Below, piece after piece: positions 1 to 9,380 of a DNA stretch of 64,000 bases. Within the stretch, counting starts at the first letter, position 1; every line of letters starts with the position of its first letter. The notes beneath the pieces are model-generated. The model made no database searches. It saw only the letters and a list, made by a program, of their open reading frames with translations, and was not told the DNA's origin. Both the position numbers and the translations under genes were made by a program. The stretch is from assembly GCA_963971405.1 (NCBI GenBank), contig OZ020489.1, forward strand, positions 40,874,510-40,938,509. Reading direction: 5' to 3'. The DNA comes from Psococerastis gibbosa. Taxonomy: Eukaryota > Arthropoda > Insecta > Psocodea > Psocidae.

Positions 1-272
1 TTAAACATCAACCAATGGAAGCGCCAACAAGGGGGAACTACTTAAAAAGGTTATGTCATTAAGTAACGTTTTGTTTTTAACCATAGCTTCCCTAATCTCA
101 ATGGTTTCTAAATTATCAAGAAGTTTCCCCTTGTTGGCTACATGTAAGATCTTAAAATTATCGAAATCACAGGCATGGTTGTGGGTGTTTATATGTTGGG
201 CTAAGGCGGACTGATTGTCGGGTTTTCCTACCCCCCGTCTATGCTCCGCTATTCTTTTAATTTTATTGTAAG
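1..272 (-). pseudogene. Penelope-like element GIY-YIG endonuclease tail (partial)
   Basis: Read on the minus strand, about 88 codons are open to a stop at positions 1-3. The peptide contains RIAEHRRG, SALAQHINTHNHACDF, KGKLLDNLETIEIREAM and LLNDITFL. These match the C-terminal half of the GIY-YIG nuclease found at the end of Penelope-like retroelement proteins. It is clearly homologous to the second remnant at 3268-3603 (GKLLDxLExIEIRxA and NDITF are shared). The catalytic GIY/YIG strand would lie upstream, but the frame meets a stop near 275, so only a 5'-broken tail is left. No in-frame stop interrupts the visible part. It starts with no methionine, so simple ORF finders miss it. Confidence 0.75.
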
Positions 273-369
273 ACTATACGAAGTAAATTTTAACAATGAG
301 TGACAGCAAGTTTTACAAAGTTACTAATGAGACTATTATGTTTATAAGAAGACTAAGCTACTTATATAA

Positions 370-597
370 ATATTGACTTTTTGCTCTACTACTAACTAAG
401 CCAACCTATAGGTTAGGTTAGGTACTAGCGGAGCTCAGGCTTTAAAGTCCTCTCTTACACTCAACTAAGAAGACCCGGGACCGCCTGCTTTACATGTCCT
501 CCGAAGCATGGCCAGAAAATATAGCAAGTTTGGGACTCGAACCTACGACCTTTCGGGTGGAAGTCGGAGTCTGTACCACTACTCTATATGTTACGAC
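370..597 (-). mobile_element. SINE-A copy (tRNA-Glu-like head)
   Basis: This is the reverse complement of the family whose best copy is at 36054-36280. The tRNA-like head (GTAGAGTAGTGGTAC then GGTTCGAGTCCC) lies at the right end. The body carries TTCGGAGGGCATGTAAAGC, and the AT-rich tail lies at the left end. The head resembles tRNA-Glu(UUC), because the anticodon arm reads like CTTTCAC in better copies. This copy carries a small duplication (ataggttaggttaggta) in the body. Confidence 0.75.
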
Positions 598-920
598 ATA
601 TAAGGTTTTCCACTTTAATATTCCTTTTTAACAGAGATTAACAGTGACAAGCGTTCCGAATATTTGACAACATTTAATAATCCTATAAATGTGGTTCGCG
701 ACAAAAGGTTTTCCTCACTTTTTTGGAGGAGGGGGAGGGGGGTACCACAAAATTCATTTTACCCGGAAGTTTTCCCGCTTTTCACAGAGTGCAGTTCCCA
801 TTGCTGTAGCTTCCCAAAACGAAGCCTTTTGCCCTTTCACCTCGTGACCTCTCCGAATGGATTTCCATAATTCGGAGCTTTATTTAAACCTTTTCACCGG
901 GAAGCGGGGCTGAGTAATTA

Positions 921-2030
921 TGATGGTTGCTGCTGCTTGTATAGGGTGTTTTAATAGCACAGTTATAGTTTAGTGGTAAGAGCTCTGGCTGTTCATCGAA
1001 AGGTTGCTAGTTCGACTCTGACATATTTTTATTTTTACCATTCGTCTCCTGGATGACTGCTGCTTGTAAAGGGTGTTCTAGCTGCACATGTAGCTTAGTG
1101 GTAAGAGCTCTGGCTGTTACTCGAAAGGTTGCTAGTTCGACTCTGACATATTTATATTTTTACCATTCGTCTCCCGGATGATTGCTGCTTGTAAATGGTG
1201 TTCTAGCTGCACACGTAGCTTAGTGGTAAGAGCTCTGGCTGTTACTCGAAAGGTTGCTAGTTCGACTCTGACATATTTTTATTTTTACCATTCGTCTCCC
1301 GGATGATTGCTGCTTATAAAAGGTGTTCTAGCTGCACACGTAGCTTAGTGGTAAGAGCTCTGGCTGTTACTCGAAAGGTTGCTAGTTCGACTCTGACATA
1401 TTTATATTTTTACCATTCGTCTCCCGGATGATTGCTGCTTGTAAAGGGTGTTCTAGCTGCACATGTAGCTTAGTGGTAAGAGCTCTGGCTGTTACTCGAA
1501 AGGTTGCTAGTTCGACTCTGACATATTTTTATTTTTACCATTCGTCTCCCGGATGATTGCTGCTTGTACAGGGTGTTCTAGTTGCACATGTAGCTTAGTG
1601 GTAAGAGCTCTGGCTGTTACTCGAAAGGTTGCTAGTTCGACTCTGACATATTTTTATTTTTACCATTCGTCTCCCGAATGATTGCTGCTTGTACAGGGTG
1701 TTCTAGTTGCACATGTAGCTTAGTGGTAAGAGCTCTGGCTGTTACTCGAAAGGTTGCTAGTTCGACTCTGACATATTTTTATTTTTACCATTCGTCTCCC
1801 GGATGACTGCTGCTTGTAAAGGGTGTTCTAGCTGCACATGTAGCTTAGTGGTAAGAGCCCTGGCTGTTACTCGAAAGGTTGCTAGTTCGACTCTGACATA
1901 TTTTTATTTTTACCATTCGTCTCCCGGATGATTGCTGCTTGTACAGGGTGTTCTAGTTGCACAAGTAGCTTAGTGGTAAGAGCTTTGGCTTTCACTGGAA
2001 AGGTTCTGGTTCTAGTTTATTTACATATTC
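921..2030 (+). repeat. Nine-copy 125-bp tandem array of tRNA-like units
   Basis: The motif TAGCTTAGTGGTAAGAGC recurs at 966, 1091, 1216, 1341, 1466, 1591, 1716, 1841 and 1966, an exact 125-bp period. Each unit holds an A-box-like stretch (TAGCTTAGTGG), an anticodon-arm-like segment, a B-box-like stretch (AGTTCGACTCT) and then T-runs (ATTTTTATTTTTACC) that could end Pol III transcription. The arm CTGGCTGTTACTCGAAAGG resembles tRNA-Glu; the last unit still has GGCTTTCACTGG, closer to a UUC anticodon loop. I cannot form an acceptor stem, so these are not ordinary tRNA genes. Units are nearly identical, so amplification looks recent; the first and last units are the most diverged. Confidence 0.85.
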
Positions 2031-2039
2031 TGTGGCTAT

Positions 2040-2640
2040 TCCAAGCTATGAAAATGCCCTTGTTACATGCACATGGAATATAGAGAAGTGAATTCGCTTT
2101 TCCCATGATCCATACGTAATATTGTAAGAAGTTCCACCCTGACCCCAAAAGGGCTCACTAGTACCTATCTTCCAAGAGAAACATAGTGCGCTTATAGAAG
2201 CCTTCTAGTATTGGTTAATTTCTAATGGCTGAGTCCAGCTGTTGCGTGAATTCAAAGAACATGAAGCGTGTGTGTCATGAGGCTAGTGTGATAAAGAAGT
2301 TTATTAAAATAATGATTTATTTTACGAAGATCCACCCTGACTCGAAAGGGAAAATGCACGTGTTGCATGCACATGGAAAATAGAGGAATACCATTTCCCC
2401 CATACTTTATGAAATATCTCAATCTCAATTTCTCAATTTATTTATTTGTCTCAAAAATATTTTTAAAGTTAAATTGGCTTTTACCACAGAAGGTCCACCC
2501 TGAACGCGAAGTTTACCTGTCTTCTAAGAGGAAGTGAGAAAGACTGTGCGCTTGCAAGACCCTTCTAGCAGTGAAAGGTCAACTTATAATGGCCAGTTGG
2601 TGCGTGAATTCAAAGACCATGAACCTAAATATAGTGTGAG
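2040..2640 (+). repeat. Two diverged direct copies of an unidentified repeat
   Basis: Blocks around 2050-2270 and 2330-2640 share ATGCACATGGAA, TCCACCCTGA, GTGCGCTT, CCTTCTAG and GCGTGAATTCAAAGA in the same order. This implies an old direct duplication with insertions. The short open frame at 2534-2728 lies in this repeat and has no recognisable domain. Confidence 0.5.
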
Positions 2641-3217
2641 AAATACCCTTCTTCTAATATTGACTGCATTACAGGAAAAAGGTGGCGGCATAATTTTTTC
2701 CCGTCATATCTGCCCGGAAGTTGGTTGATTAGAGGCGCCCTAACACATGCAGGACACCCTGTATATACCAATGACCTCAGTGAAGTGTAAAATCATTATA
2801 ACTTTAAGGATAAACCGATTTTGAATCCACTTACCCGTTCTAGACCTCTCTAAAATAGTCTCGGAAAGTTCCGTAAATATGAATATGAATATTCAGAATG
2901 AAGTCGCGGAACTAATTCGCAAATATTAAGGCCCCCTCGGAAAAGTTTCTTTGGAAAGTTAAACGTAGATTACAGTTCTCTCGGGAACTATTTTCATTAT
3001 AAGATGGTAGCCCTAGGAATTCTTTGGTTGGTTTAAATTTTAATTCATTTTTTTTTTTTAAGTTTCCATAGGGAACTTATAAATTTGAAAGTTTTGCGTT
3101 CAAAATTTTGACTATTTTGTTGTAATGCTTTGTGCGAAATAATTATAATTTTTTTAAAAGTAATAATGTTAATAAAAAGTATCCATGAGAGAGTTTCTTC
3201 AGTGACTTCGTGGAAGT
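2641..3217. other. AT-rich unique sequence, nothing recognised
   Basis: No coding signal, RNA or clear repeat boundary was seen on either strand. Confidence 0.4.
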
Positions 3218-3267
3218 GAAACATTATTAATACCTTTATTTATGAAAAACAAAATTGCACTTAATTG

Positions 3268-3603
3268 AACTGCAAGGATTGCGACATTACATATATAGGC
3301 CAAACGGGCCGTAATGTTAAAGAAAGATTAGCTGAGCATAGGTGAGCGGTTGACAAGCAGGACTGCGACTCTGCTTTCGCAGAGCACCTACGTACCTCTG
3401 GCCATACCTCAGATTTCTCGACTGTTAAGTTATTATATGATTGTGACAAAGGCAAACTGTTAGATAGGCTGGAGTGCATAGAAATAAGAAATGCATTATG
3501 TAACAATTGTAACTTGGTCAATGACATAACATTTATGCACACTTCCCCTCTCTTAGATCTGGCGTCTGGAGTGCCCCGCATATTCCCCCTCCACGCTAAT
3601 TAA
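3268..3603 (+). pseudogene. PLE GIY-YIG nuclease C-terminal domain, one stop
   Basis: The plus-strand frame reads NCKDCDITYIGQTGR, then ERLAEHR, a TGA at 3343-3345, then AEHLRTSGHTSDF, LLDRLECIEIRNALC and NDITFMHTSPL, to a TAA at 3601. YIGQTGR is the second motif of GIY-YIG nucleases, followed by the conserved Arg (ERL) and the EH and E positions of the fold. In PLEs this domain nicks target DNA for insertion. The in-frame TGA sits where the copy at 1-272 has Arg, which fits a CGA to TGA change. The product would be inactive without readthrough. No polymerase part remains upstream. Confidence 0.8.
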
Positions 3604-3636
3604 GACTGATTTAAGTAATAGGTGCTTGTTGGAGCC

Positions 3637-3673
3637 AGTCTGTAGATGGTGTTACACCGAAACAGCTGTCATT
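3637..3673 (+). ncRNA. Hammerhead-ribozyme-like motif in PLE end
   Basis: The order is CTGTAGA (3640-3646), an extra T, a stem-loop GGTG-TTA-CACC (3648-3658), GAAA (3659-3662), then CAGCTGTC. Stem III would be the self-complementary ACAG/CUGU with C3670 at the cleavage position, as in minimal dimer-acting type I hammerheads of retroelements. Stem I is only AGT with ATT, including one G-U pair. The core deviates from the CUGANGA consensus (U for A at position 6) and has a bulged T before stem II, so activity is doubtful. Confidence 0.4.
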
Positions 3674-3735
3674 AAACATTTATGTTGTGGAATTAAGTGC
3701 AATTTTGTTTTTTATGTATAAAGGTATTATTAATA

Positions 3736-4380
3736 AAAAGTCTTTATTGAGAAATAAATAAATACAGATACAGTTAGATCAGGACTCTTGTCTTCAGTGA
3801 CACTGCATAAGACTCGAAGATGATAGTATCTCGGAGACTCAGTACAAATATTTGCTAATTTTCAAAGTCTTCATACCAAGTACCACTGTTGATGTTGACG
3901 AAACGTTTGGAAGTACACTTCTACTCTATCATCACCTAACGGTGAAAGCCTTTGTAGTTAAAAGGTTGACTCTGCATTGGACTCAAAAGTAAATTTCGTA
4001 TGCCCTATATGTAGCATGTTGAAAAATCTTGGTGAAGCAGTAGAGTTATGCGCGAGTTAATGTCCTCCAACTTGGCTGTAACAAGTTTTACTTGCTAACT
4101 TACATAATTTATTTTTCTCCCCTTCTGGAAGTGATATATATTTTACATACTTTGTATTTCCAGAGGCAGAAAGAAGTCTTACGCTTTTTCCGTTGGATTT
4201 ATTCTTTTCCCTGGACTTTTTCTCCCTCTCCTCTAGAAACTTTTTCTAGGGGTCGTATTTTAAATTGCGCGGAACTTTACGCTTATGCGTTTTTTATTTT
4301 GGGGTGCGTTTTTTGCGTATGCACTTTAAAGCCTTGTGGCCTACTGTATGTATATTCTGTATATTGCTACTTCTAGCTTC
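3736..4380. other. Repeat fragments (families F and K), no gene
   Basis: AAAGTCTTTATTGA near 3740 recurs at 27362 (family F). GTTGACGAAACGTTTGGAAG at 3895-3914 is a piece of family K, seen best at 42263-42364. The 94-codon frame at 4092-4376 has no domain and is judged spurious. Confidence 0.4.
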
Positions 4381-4990
4381 TCAAGATCCTTTTTCGTAAT
4401 AAAGGGACAGGGTCTTGCGTAGGAACCCTTTTAAGGTTTGGACCGGCTCCACTTCTTCTTCTTTCCCCTTAGTGCCGCGTGCGGAGCGTGGGGGGGGGGG
4501 GGGGTCGCCCTGGGCCCATTTCCTGAACTCGCTCCGGTCGGGTATTGTTTTCCCTCTTGCTCCGGCGAGTCGTTCAATCCTTTTCTCGAGGGTTGTCCTC
4601 GGTCTGCCGATGGGTCTTCTTCCTTGTGGCCTTGCTTCCGCCAACCTCCGGGTGGCCGAACCAATGCAGCTGCTTGTTCACCATTCTTCTCTCTATGGAA
4701 TTCACTTGCAGGTCTTGTCTGATGTGGTAATTTCGGATTCGGTCTCACCTTGTTCGACCAGCAATCCGTCTTAGGCACTTCATCTGAGTCGCGTTTATTA
4801 TACTCAGGTCGCTTGTTGTAGGTGTCCAGCTTTCGCTCCCATAGAGGAGAATCGGCTCCAAGATGGCCTGTTGGACCGGCTACACAATGTGTATATTTCT
4901 TATGCCTGTCACTGAACGGATATGAGGTCTGCTGAGTCTTTCTCGACGTTGTCCAGCCACCATATCCTTGCTCTTCTCTCATACTTACTT
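4381..4990 (-). pseudogene. LINE-J non-LTR retrotransposon 3' end
   Basis: On the minus strand, pieces read QGRRPIGRPRTTLEKRIE followed by RSEFRKW. This is the Arg/Pro-rich stretch (GRPRxxW/L) typical of the last part of many non-LTR retrotransposon proteins. Frames are broken by indels and a poly-G tract at about 4491-4503. Two more copies lie at 41240-41455 and 59980-60180 and share CGGTCTGCCGATGGG and CCTCTTGCTCCGG. The three copies end near TTCTTTCCCCTTAGTGCC. Confidence 0.65.
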
Positions 4991-5159
4991 CAAATATTCA
5001 GAAAAGGTAGCCAGTGTGAGACTACTTTTTGACATGAAAGTCAGAGTCTTTACCACTACTCTATTGTCGTTGATAACGAAAATAGAGAGAGCAACAGCTG
5101 GAATCGCGTGACTCGCTGTAAAGTGAGAAAGGTTGTATTTAGTGTCAGGCGCTCGAGAG

Positions 5160-5745
5160 GCTCTTAAGAAGGTTCATGTAACGCTCCTTACTCGTTATTT
5201 CTTCATTTACCTCCCTTGAGCCATCACTGGTGTGACTCTGACTCCCCCACACCACCTGCGTCTTCTTCCTTTTAGCAGGGACGTATTTAAGGCCGCCTTT
5301 AGACAGCGAAATTCGCCCCCCCCCCCCTTGCCCGTTGTCAGCGCCCTCCTGAACTTTCAGCTAGCGCCAGTGTTGGCCGTTTTAATAACTCAAAATTACT
5401 TAAGAAGGCTCATGTAACGCTCCCTACTCGTTATTTCTTCATTGACCTCCCTTGAGCCATCACTGGTGTGACTCTGACTCCCCCACATTTCCTCCTTTTA
5501 GCAGGGACGTATTTAAGGACCTGCCGCCTTTAGACAGCGAAATTCGCCCCCCCCCTTGCCCGTTGTCAGCGCCCTTCTGTGAACTTTCAGCTAGCACCAG
5601 TGTTGGCCGTTTTAATAACTCAAAATTACTGAAGAAGGTTCATGTAACGCTCCCTACTCGTTATTTCTTCATTGACCTCCCTTGAGCCATCACTGGCGTG
5701 ACTCTGACTCCCCCACATCACCCGCGTCTTCCTCCTTTTAGCATT
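5160..5745 (+). repeat. Tandem repeat, about 2.5 copies of 230-236 bp
   Basis: GGTTCATGTAACGCTCC (one variant GGCTCATG) starts at 5171, 5407 and 5637. Each unit holds GAGCCATCACTGG, GCAGGGACGTATTTAAGG and a C-run that varies in length between units. A diverged extra piece (GGGACGTATTTAC with CTAGCGCCA) lies near 6069-6165. No function is evident. Confidence 0.8.
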
Positions 5746-6060
5746 TTATTATTATAATTATTGTTGTTGTTGAAATAGGCTGACATAGCCTTTTGAACAG
5801 CCATAAGTCACTTCACAAGTCTGTGAGTTTAATTTTATTGACGAACACAACCAAGTTCTCCAAGCCGATGGCCTTGACCTGCAGGTGAAAGCAGCCCCCT
5901 GGCACTCTAGTCTCTCCCTTCAGAGAGCACTACACTTGCTGAGAAGGTGTTCTGCTGTTTCCTCTTCCAGCTTCCAGTCCACAGCGGCGACATTCCCTTC
6001 TTGTAGTCAAGCCCATTCTCTCCAGGTGGACACGAAATGTCCCGTCAGGAGTATCGTTTG
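5745..6060 (-). pseudogene. Non-LTR retrotransposon RNase-H-side C-terminus, frameshifted
   Basis: Minus-strand peptides include TILLTGHF, then FRVHLERMGLTTRRECRRCGLE, then EETAEHLLSKCSAL in neighbouring frames. The CxxC...ETAEHLLxxC pattern is the zinc-finger-like tail after the RNase H domain of Jockey/I-type elements. The same pattern occurs at 12017-12345 and 42850-43314. At least two indels separate the pieces. The element ends in an AAC/AAT-rich tail at the low-coordinate end. Confidence 0.65.
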
Positions 6061-6969
6061 AGTTCGCATGGTCCTTCAGGGACGTATTTACAGTAAGTAT
6101 CTGCCGCCTCTAGAAAGCGAACTTTGCCCCTCCCCCCCCCCCTCTCACTTTCCACTAGCGCCATCACGTGCTATTATGGTATTATATTACCCCCCGGTAT
6201 TAACATCGCCATGATAGGGCTGCAGGCGCGGCACCAGATGGCGGTAACGCCAAGAGTGGGCGTTTTATAAAGTAAAGTAAGTAAGTATATTGAGATGAAA
6301 CGTCATGTGGTTACTCATTAAAAATGTTTGATAAATGAAAGTACACGTCACGTCCTCTTAAAAGTGGCAGGCCCTTGCTGTGTAACGAAACCTGACAGTA
6401 ATTTTGATTTATGTCGTGTGCCTTTTTCTTCATTTCTGTCTATCGCACCAGTTGGCAGTCCCTGTGCGTTATTGCTGCCGCTTGAACCTATTTTATTAAC
6501 TTCTGTTGCCACCCTGCAGGGAGTTAGGGCCACCCCTATCACGTGTTGGTAAGCAACTATACTTGACTTCTTGAATTTCTTTGATAAAAATGATGTAATT
6601 TCTCGGCAACAATTTGGCTTGCTCAGGATGCAATTTTATCATTTTGTAGCGAAATTTATCATTCTCTGAATGTGTCAAAACCGGTTATTTCAATTTTTCC
6701 AAATGGAATAAAATCCAGGGGGACGGATTTAAAAGGACCTAGGATGCGATCTACCTTGCACTAAAAAGATAGACAAGAGTGGAGAAGGAGGTTTAAACAT
6801 TCGGTGCAAAGCAATCGATAGATTGAAACTCAAGAAGAAAATACTGTACGTACCTTTACAATGAGTATATGTATATCTTGCATACTTTTTTGTTTTGACT
6901 GTTTCCTAACACTGGACGGTGGCGTTGTGTGGTTGTGTTTTTATAATATTGTGTGACGTAAAACATTTA
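6061..6969. other. Mostly unassigned sequence
   Basis: The region at 6165-6235 contains TATTATATTACCCCCCGGTATTA, a fragment of the palindromic element at 34505-34845. The rest has only short chance frames (for example 6328-6552) with no domain. Confidence 0.4.
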
Positions 6970-7324
6970 GTACAGTCATTTCACTTATATGGTACAAAAA
7001 AATGAGGTTACTTGGTAAGTTTTCCGGAAGTTTTAAAAATTGGTGATTTTTTAGATTTCGATATGCTCCTTGCGAATTTCAACTTTGCCGCTGGCGCATA
7101 TTGGAAAAATGGCGCCTAAAAACAATTTTTTGACAATATCTCCTTTCCTACTCATTTTACCATAAAAATAGCTATATAATAAATTAAACTAGAGAAAATT
7201 TCCTATTATTTATTTTATTTTATTATAATTTATTGAAATTCGCAAAGAGCACATGGAAATCTATAAAATCACCAATTTTTAAAACTCCCGGAAAACTCCT
7301 GGTAAAACTAATAAATGATTGTAC
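6970..7324. mobile_element. Palindromic DNA element, TA-flanked
   Basis: GTACAGTCATTT at 6970 and AAATGATTGTAC ending at 7324 are inverted. Inner arms match over long stretches, such as GAAGTTTTAAAAATTGGTGA against TCACCAATTTTTAAAACTCC and GCGAATTTCAA against TTGAAATTCGC. TA lies directly outside both ends (6968-6969 and 7325-7326). No coding capacity; a MITE or foldback element. Confidence 0.7.
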
Positions 7325-7869
7325 TAATTAAATTTAAGTTAAATTAAATTAATTAAAATTAATTTTTTATTCACAATGAGTGACAGTAAATTTTATAAAG
7401 TTAATAAGGATACTGCATATATTATGTGTATTGTCAATGTTGCCGTTAAACCCGGCAGGGAGACTCCATGTATAGTTTGGGCGAAGCCCAAACTCATTTA
7501 ATTTTAGAGAGTTGTCAGGCAGAAAATGAAAGCAAACTCATAGATGTAGAAACTCTATGTTTAATCATTGAATATGACATTGATATAACTAACGTGAAAT
7601 TCCAACTGCTTCGGGGCTCGGTGAGGGGAGGGGGGGGGCGGGGAAGAAGAGAGTGGGGGGGGGGGGTTCGCAAGCTCTTTGTTTTCGCTTTACCAACGGT
7701 ATTCATTTATACAGTATGTACTAACATATAAAGCTCCAGTTCAGTGAGATGCTATGATGAAACAATGACTAATAAGCTAATGACTTTGTTTATTACATAG
7801 AAGTAGAATGTAGTAGAAAGAATTTAAATTTTATTTATTTATTTGTGTTTTTTTAGACTCATATCCAAA
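7325..7869. other. Unassigned; G-rich patch
   Basis: AATGAGTGACAGTAAATTTTA near 7375 recurs near 296 and 28037, so it is a dispersed repeat. A G-rich patch lies at 7617-7668. No gene is supported. Confidence 0.35.
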
Positions 7870-8260
7870 CTTGGTGTTTTTTAATTTTTAAGGTTAACCG
7901 GATATTTAATGAATGTATCCGTTTGACTTCTTCAGTCGCCTCAATAAGTAATCTAGTAGGCAAGGCCGTAGCCAGGATTTCTTTTCGGGGGGGGGGGGCT
8001 TAGAAATTTCATTGGATATTACATAGTAGTTTCTATTTTTCCTCTCAAAATTCTATCTAGTGTAAAGCCATTTCATTTCGGGGGGGGGGGGGGGGTTTGA
8101 ACCCCCATGAACCCCACCCTTGGCTACGGCCTTGCCAGTAGGTACTTGTGTCGAGTTACGACGAGTCTCCGATCGTGTGTAGAGACTATCACAGTGTAAA
8201 GACTAACACAGTGTGGAAGCACGCTACCACCTTGCCACCCAAGCGGATTGTGCCAATGGT
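7870..8260. repeat. Repeat family L, split by a hAT-like MITE
   Basis: Sequence on both sides of 7961-8134 matches a second copy at 61905-62085 (GAATGTATCCG, CTTCAGTCGCCTCA, GGTACTTGTGTCGAGTTACGA, GTCTCCGATCG). The second copy lacks the inserted element, so it serves as an empty-site control. Confidence 0.7.
7961..8134. mobile_element. hAT-like MITE, ends CAAGGCCGTAGCCA
   Basis: The 174-bp element starts CAAGGCCGTAGCCAGG and ends CCTTGGCTACGGCCTTG. Flanks CTAGTAGG (7953-7960) and CCAGTAGG (8135-8142) form a 7-of-8 target duplication, a size typical of hAT transposons. The centre has G-runs, TTTCATTGGATATTACA and TTTTTCCTCTCAAAA. Related copies lie at 18383-18711, 25489-25600 (truncated) and 54615-54700 (fragment). 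Confidence 0.75.
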
Positions 8261-8335
8261 GTCTCAGCGTGTCCATTATCGCTTGTAGTTGACATTGACA
8301 ACGAATACCAGTTGGCCAAAAATTCATACGGAAAC
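8124..8335 (-). repeat. Family E fragment (LINE/SINE 3' region)
   Basis: From about 8260 to 8335, GTGTCCATTATCGCTTGTAG and GGCCAAAAATTC match family E copies at 43436-43735 and 49705-49915. The left boundary is unclear because it merges with family L and the MITE end. Confidence 0.4.
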
Positions 8336-8414
8336 TAGGATATCAATAATAATATAATATATATAATATAATATATATATATAATATAATTATAATAATA
8401 ATAATCAATAATTT

Positions 8415-8935
8415 TAATTCCTGCGGGCCTACTATGGTGATTATTTTTTTAATCTTAAGCTGGGATTGAAAATATAAACGAGATAATTTTACAATGGAAA
8501 ATGCTATTCAAAATAGTTTTGTTTACATTGTTAACCCCGAGAATAAGCTAATACTAATTGCCATAGTAGGCCCGCAGGGATTAAAAATGTAGAATAGACA
8601 ATTTTACAATGGAAAGTGCTATTCAAAATAGTTTTGTTTACATTTTTAACCCCGAGAATAAGCTAATACTAATTGCCATAGTAGGCCCGCAGGGGTTAAA
8701 AATGTAGAATAGATAATTTTACAATGGAAAGTGCTATTCAAAATAGTTTTGTTTACATTTTTAACCCGAGAATAAGCTAATACTATAATTGCCATAGTAG
8801 GCCCGCAGGAATTAAAAATGTAGAATAGATAATTTTACAATGGAAAGTGCTATTCAAAATAGTTTTGTTTACATTTTTAACCCCGAGAATAAGCTAATTC
8901 TAATTGCCATAGTAGGCCCGCAGGTTAAGATTAAA
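8415..8935. repeat. Foldback element with four tandem 115-bp internal units
   Basis: CCTGCGGGCCTACTATGG at about 8420 is the inverse of CCATAGTAGGCCCGCAGG, which closes each unit on the right. ACAATGGAAA recurs at 8491, 8606, 8721 and 8837 (115-116 bp period). Each unit contains GCTATTCAAAATAGTTTTGT and AACCCCGAGAATAAGCTAAT. This looks like a MITE whose right half was tandemly amplified. Confidence 0.8.
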
Positions 8936-8944
8936 AATAATCTT

Positions 8945-9020
8945 CCGCAGATGGAGGAAGTTTGGAAGTACGCTTTCAGAACGCTCACGGCCTATCATCC
9001 CGGATTCTACTGCTTCGTCA
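8945..9020 (+). repeat. Family K fragment
   Basis: GTTTGGAAGTACGCTTTCAG and CCTATCATCCCGGATTCTAC match the foldback at 42118-42364. The 105-codon frame over 8840-9157 is stitched from repeats and is not a gene. Confidence 0.6.
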
Positions 9021-9182
9021 ATTTACAGCTGCTTGATAGGTTGGCATATACTGCCCTATGTTTACCTTATGGGATATTTCCCGCCCAATTGTCAAAGCCA
9101 ACTGTAAGGGGGTACCGCTTTTACAATATTCAATTGCTTACACTTTACTCCGAATAATAAATCAAATGCAGTAAAAAAAAAA

Positions 9183-9380
9183 AAATATTGACTTTTTTGT
9201 TCTATTACTAAGTCAACCTAGCGGAGTTACGGCTATGAAGCTCAACTAGGAAGGCCCGGGACCGCCTGCTTTACATACCTTCGAAGCATGGCCAGAAAAT
9301 GTAGCAAGTGTGGGACTCGCACCAACAACCTTTCGGGTGAAAGTCGGAGTCTGTACCACTACTCTACATGTCCTGATATA
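9183..9380 (-). mobile_element. SINE-A copy
   Basis: Reverse-complement copy with tail TATTGACTTTTTTG at the left, GGCCCGGGACCGCCTGCTTT and CTCCGAAGCATGG-like body (here CTTCGAAGCATGG), and a tRNA-like head ending near CTACTCTACATGTCC. Part of the body is deleted. Confidence 0.75.

Larger units (their letters stand above)
3218..3735 (+). mobile_element. Penelope-like element 3' fragment between inverted repeats
   Basis: A left arm at about 3222-3261 (CAAAATTGCACTTAATT) and a right arm at about 3690-3733 (AATTAAGTGCAATTTTG) are inverted copies. They enclose a GIY-YIG coding tail and a hammerhead-like motif. Penelope-like elements are known to carry terminal repeats in varied orientation and to contain hammerhead ribozyme motifs, so the arrangement fits a 5'-truncated PLE. 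The line between the element and the flanking AT-rich DNA is uncertain. Confidence 0.6.

Noticed and set aside
966..2000. Cluster of genuine tRNA genes
   Set aside because: No acceptor stem can be formed and the T arm is imperfect; only the internal boxes are kept.
4431..4982. 183-codon minus ORF
   Set aside because: It is a shifted frame over the LINE-J remnant; the real coding traces are in another frame on the same strand.
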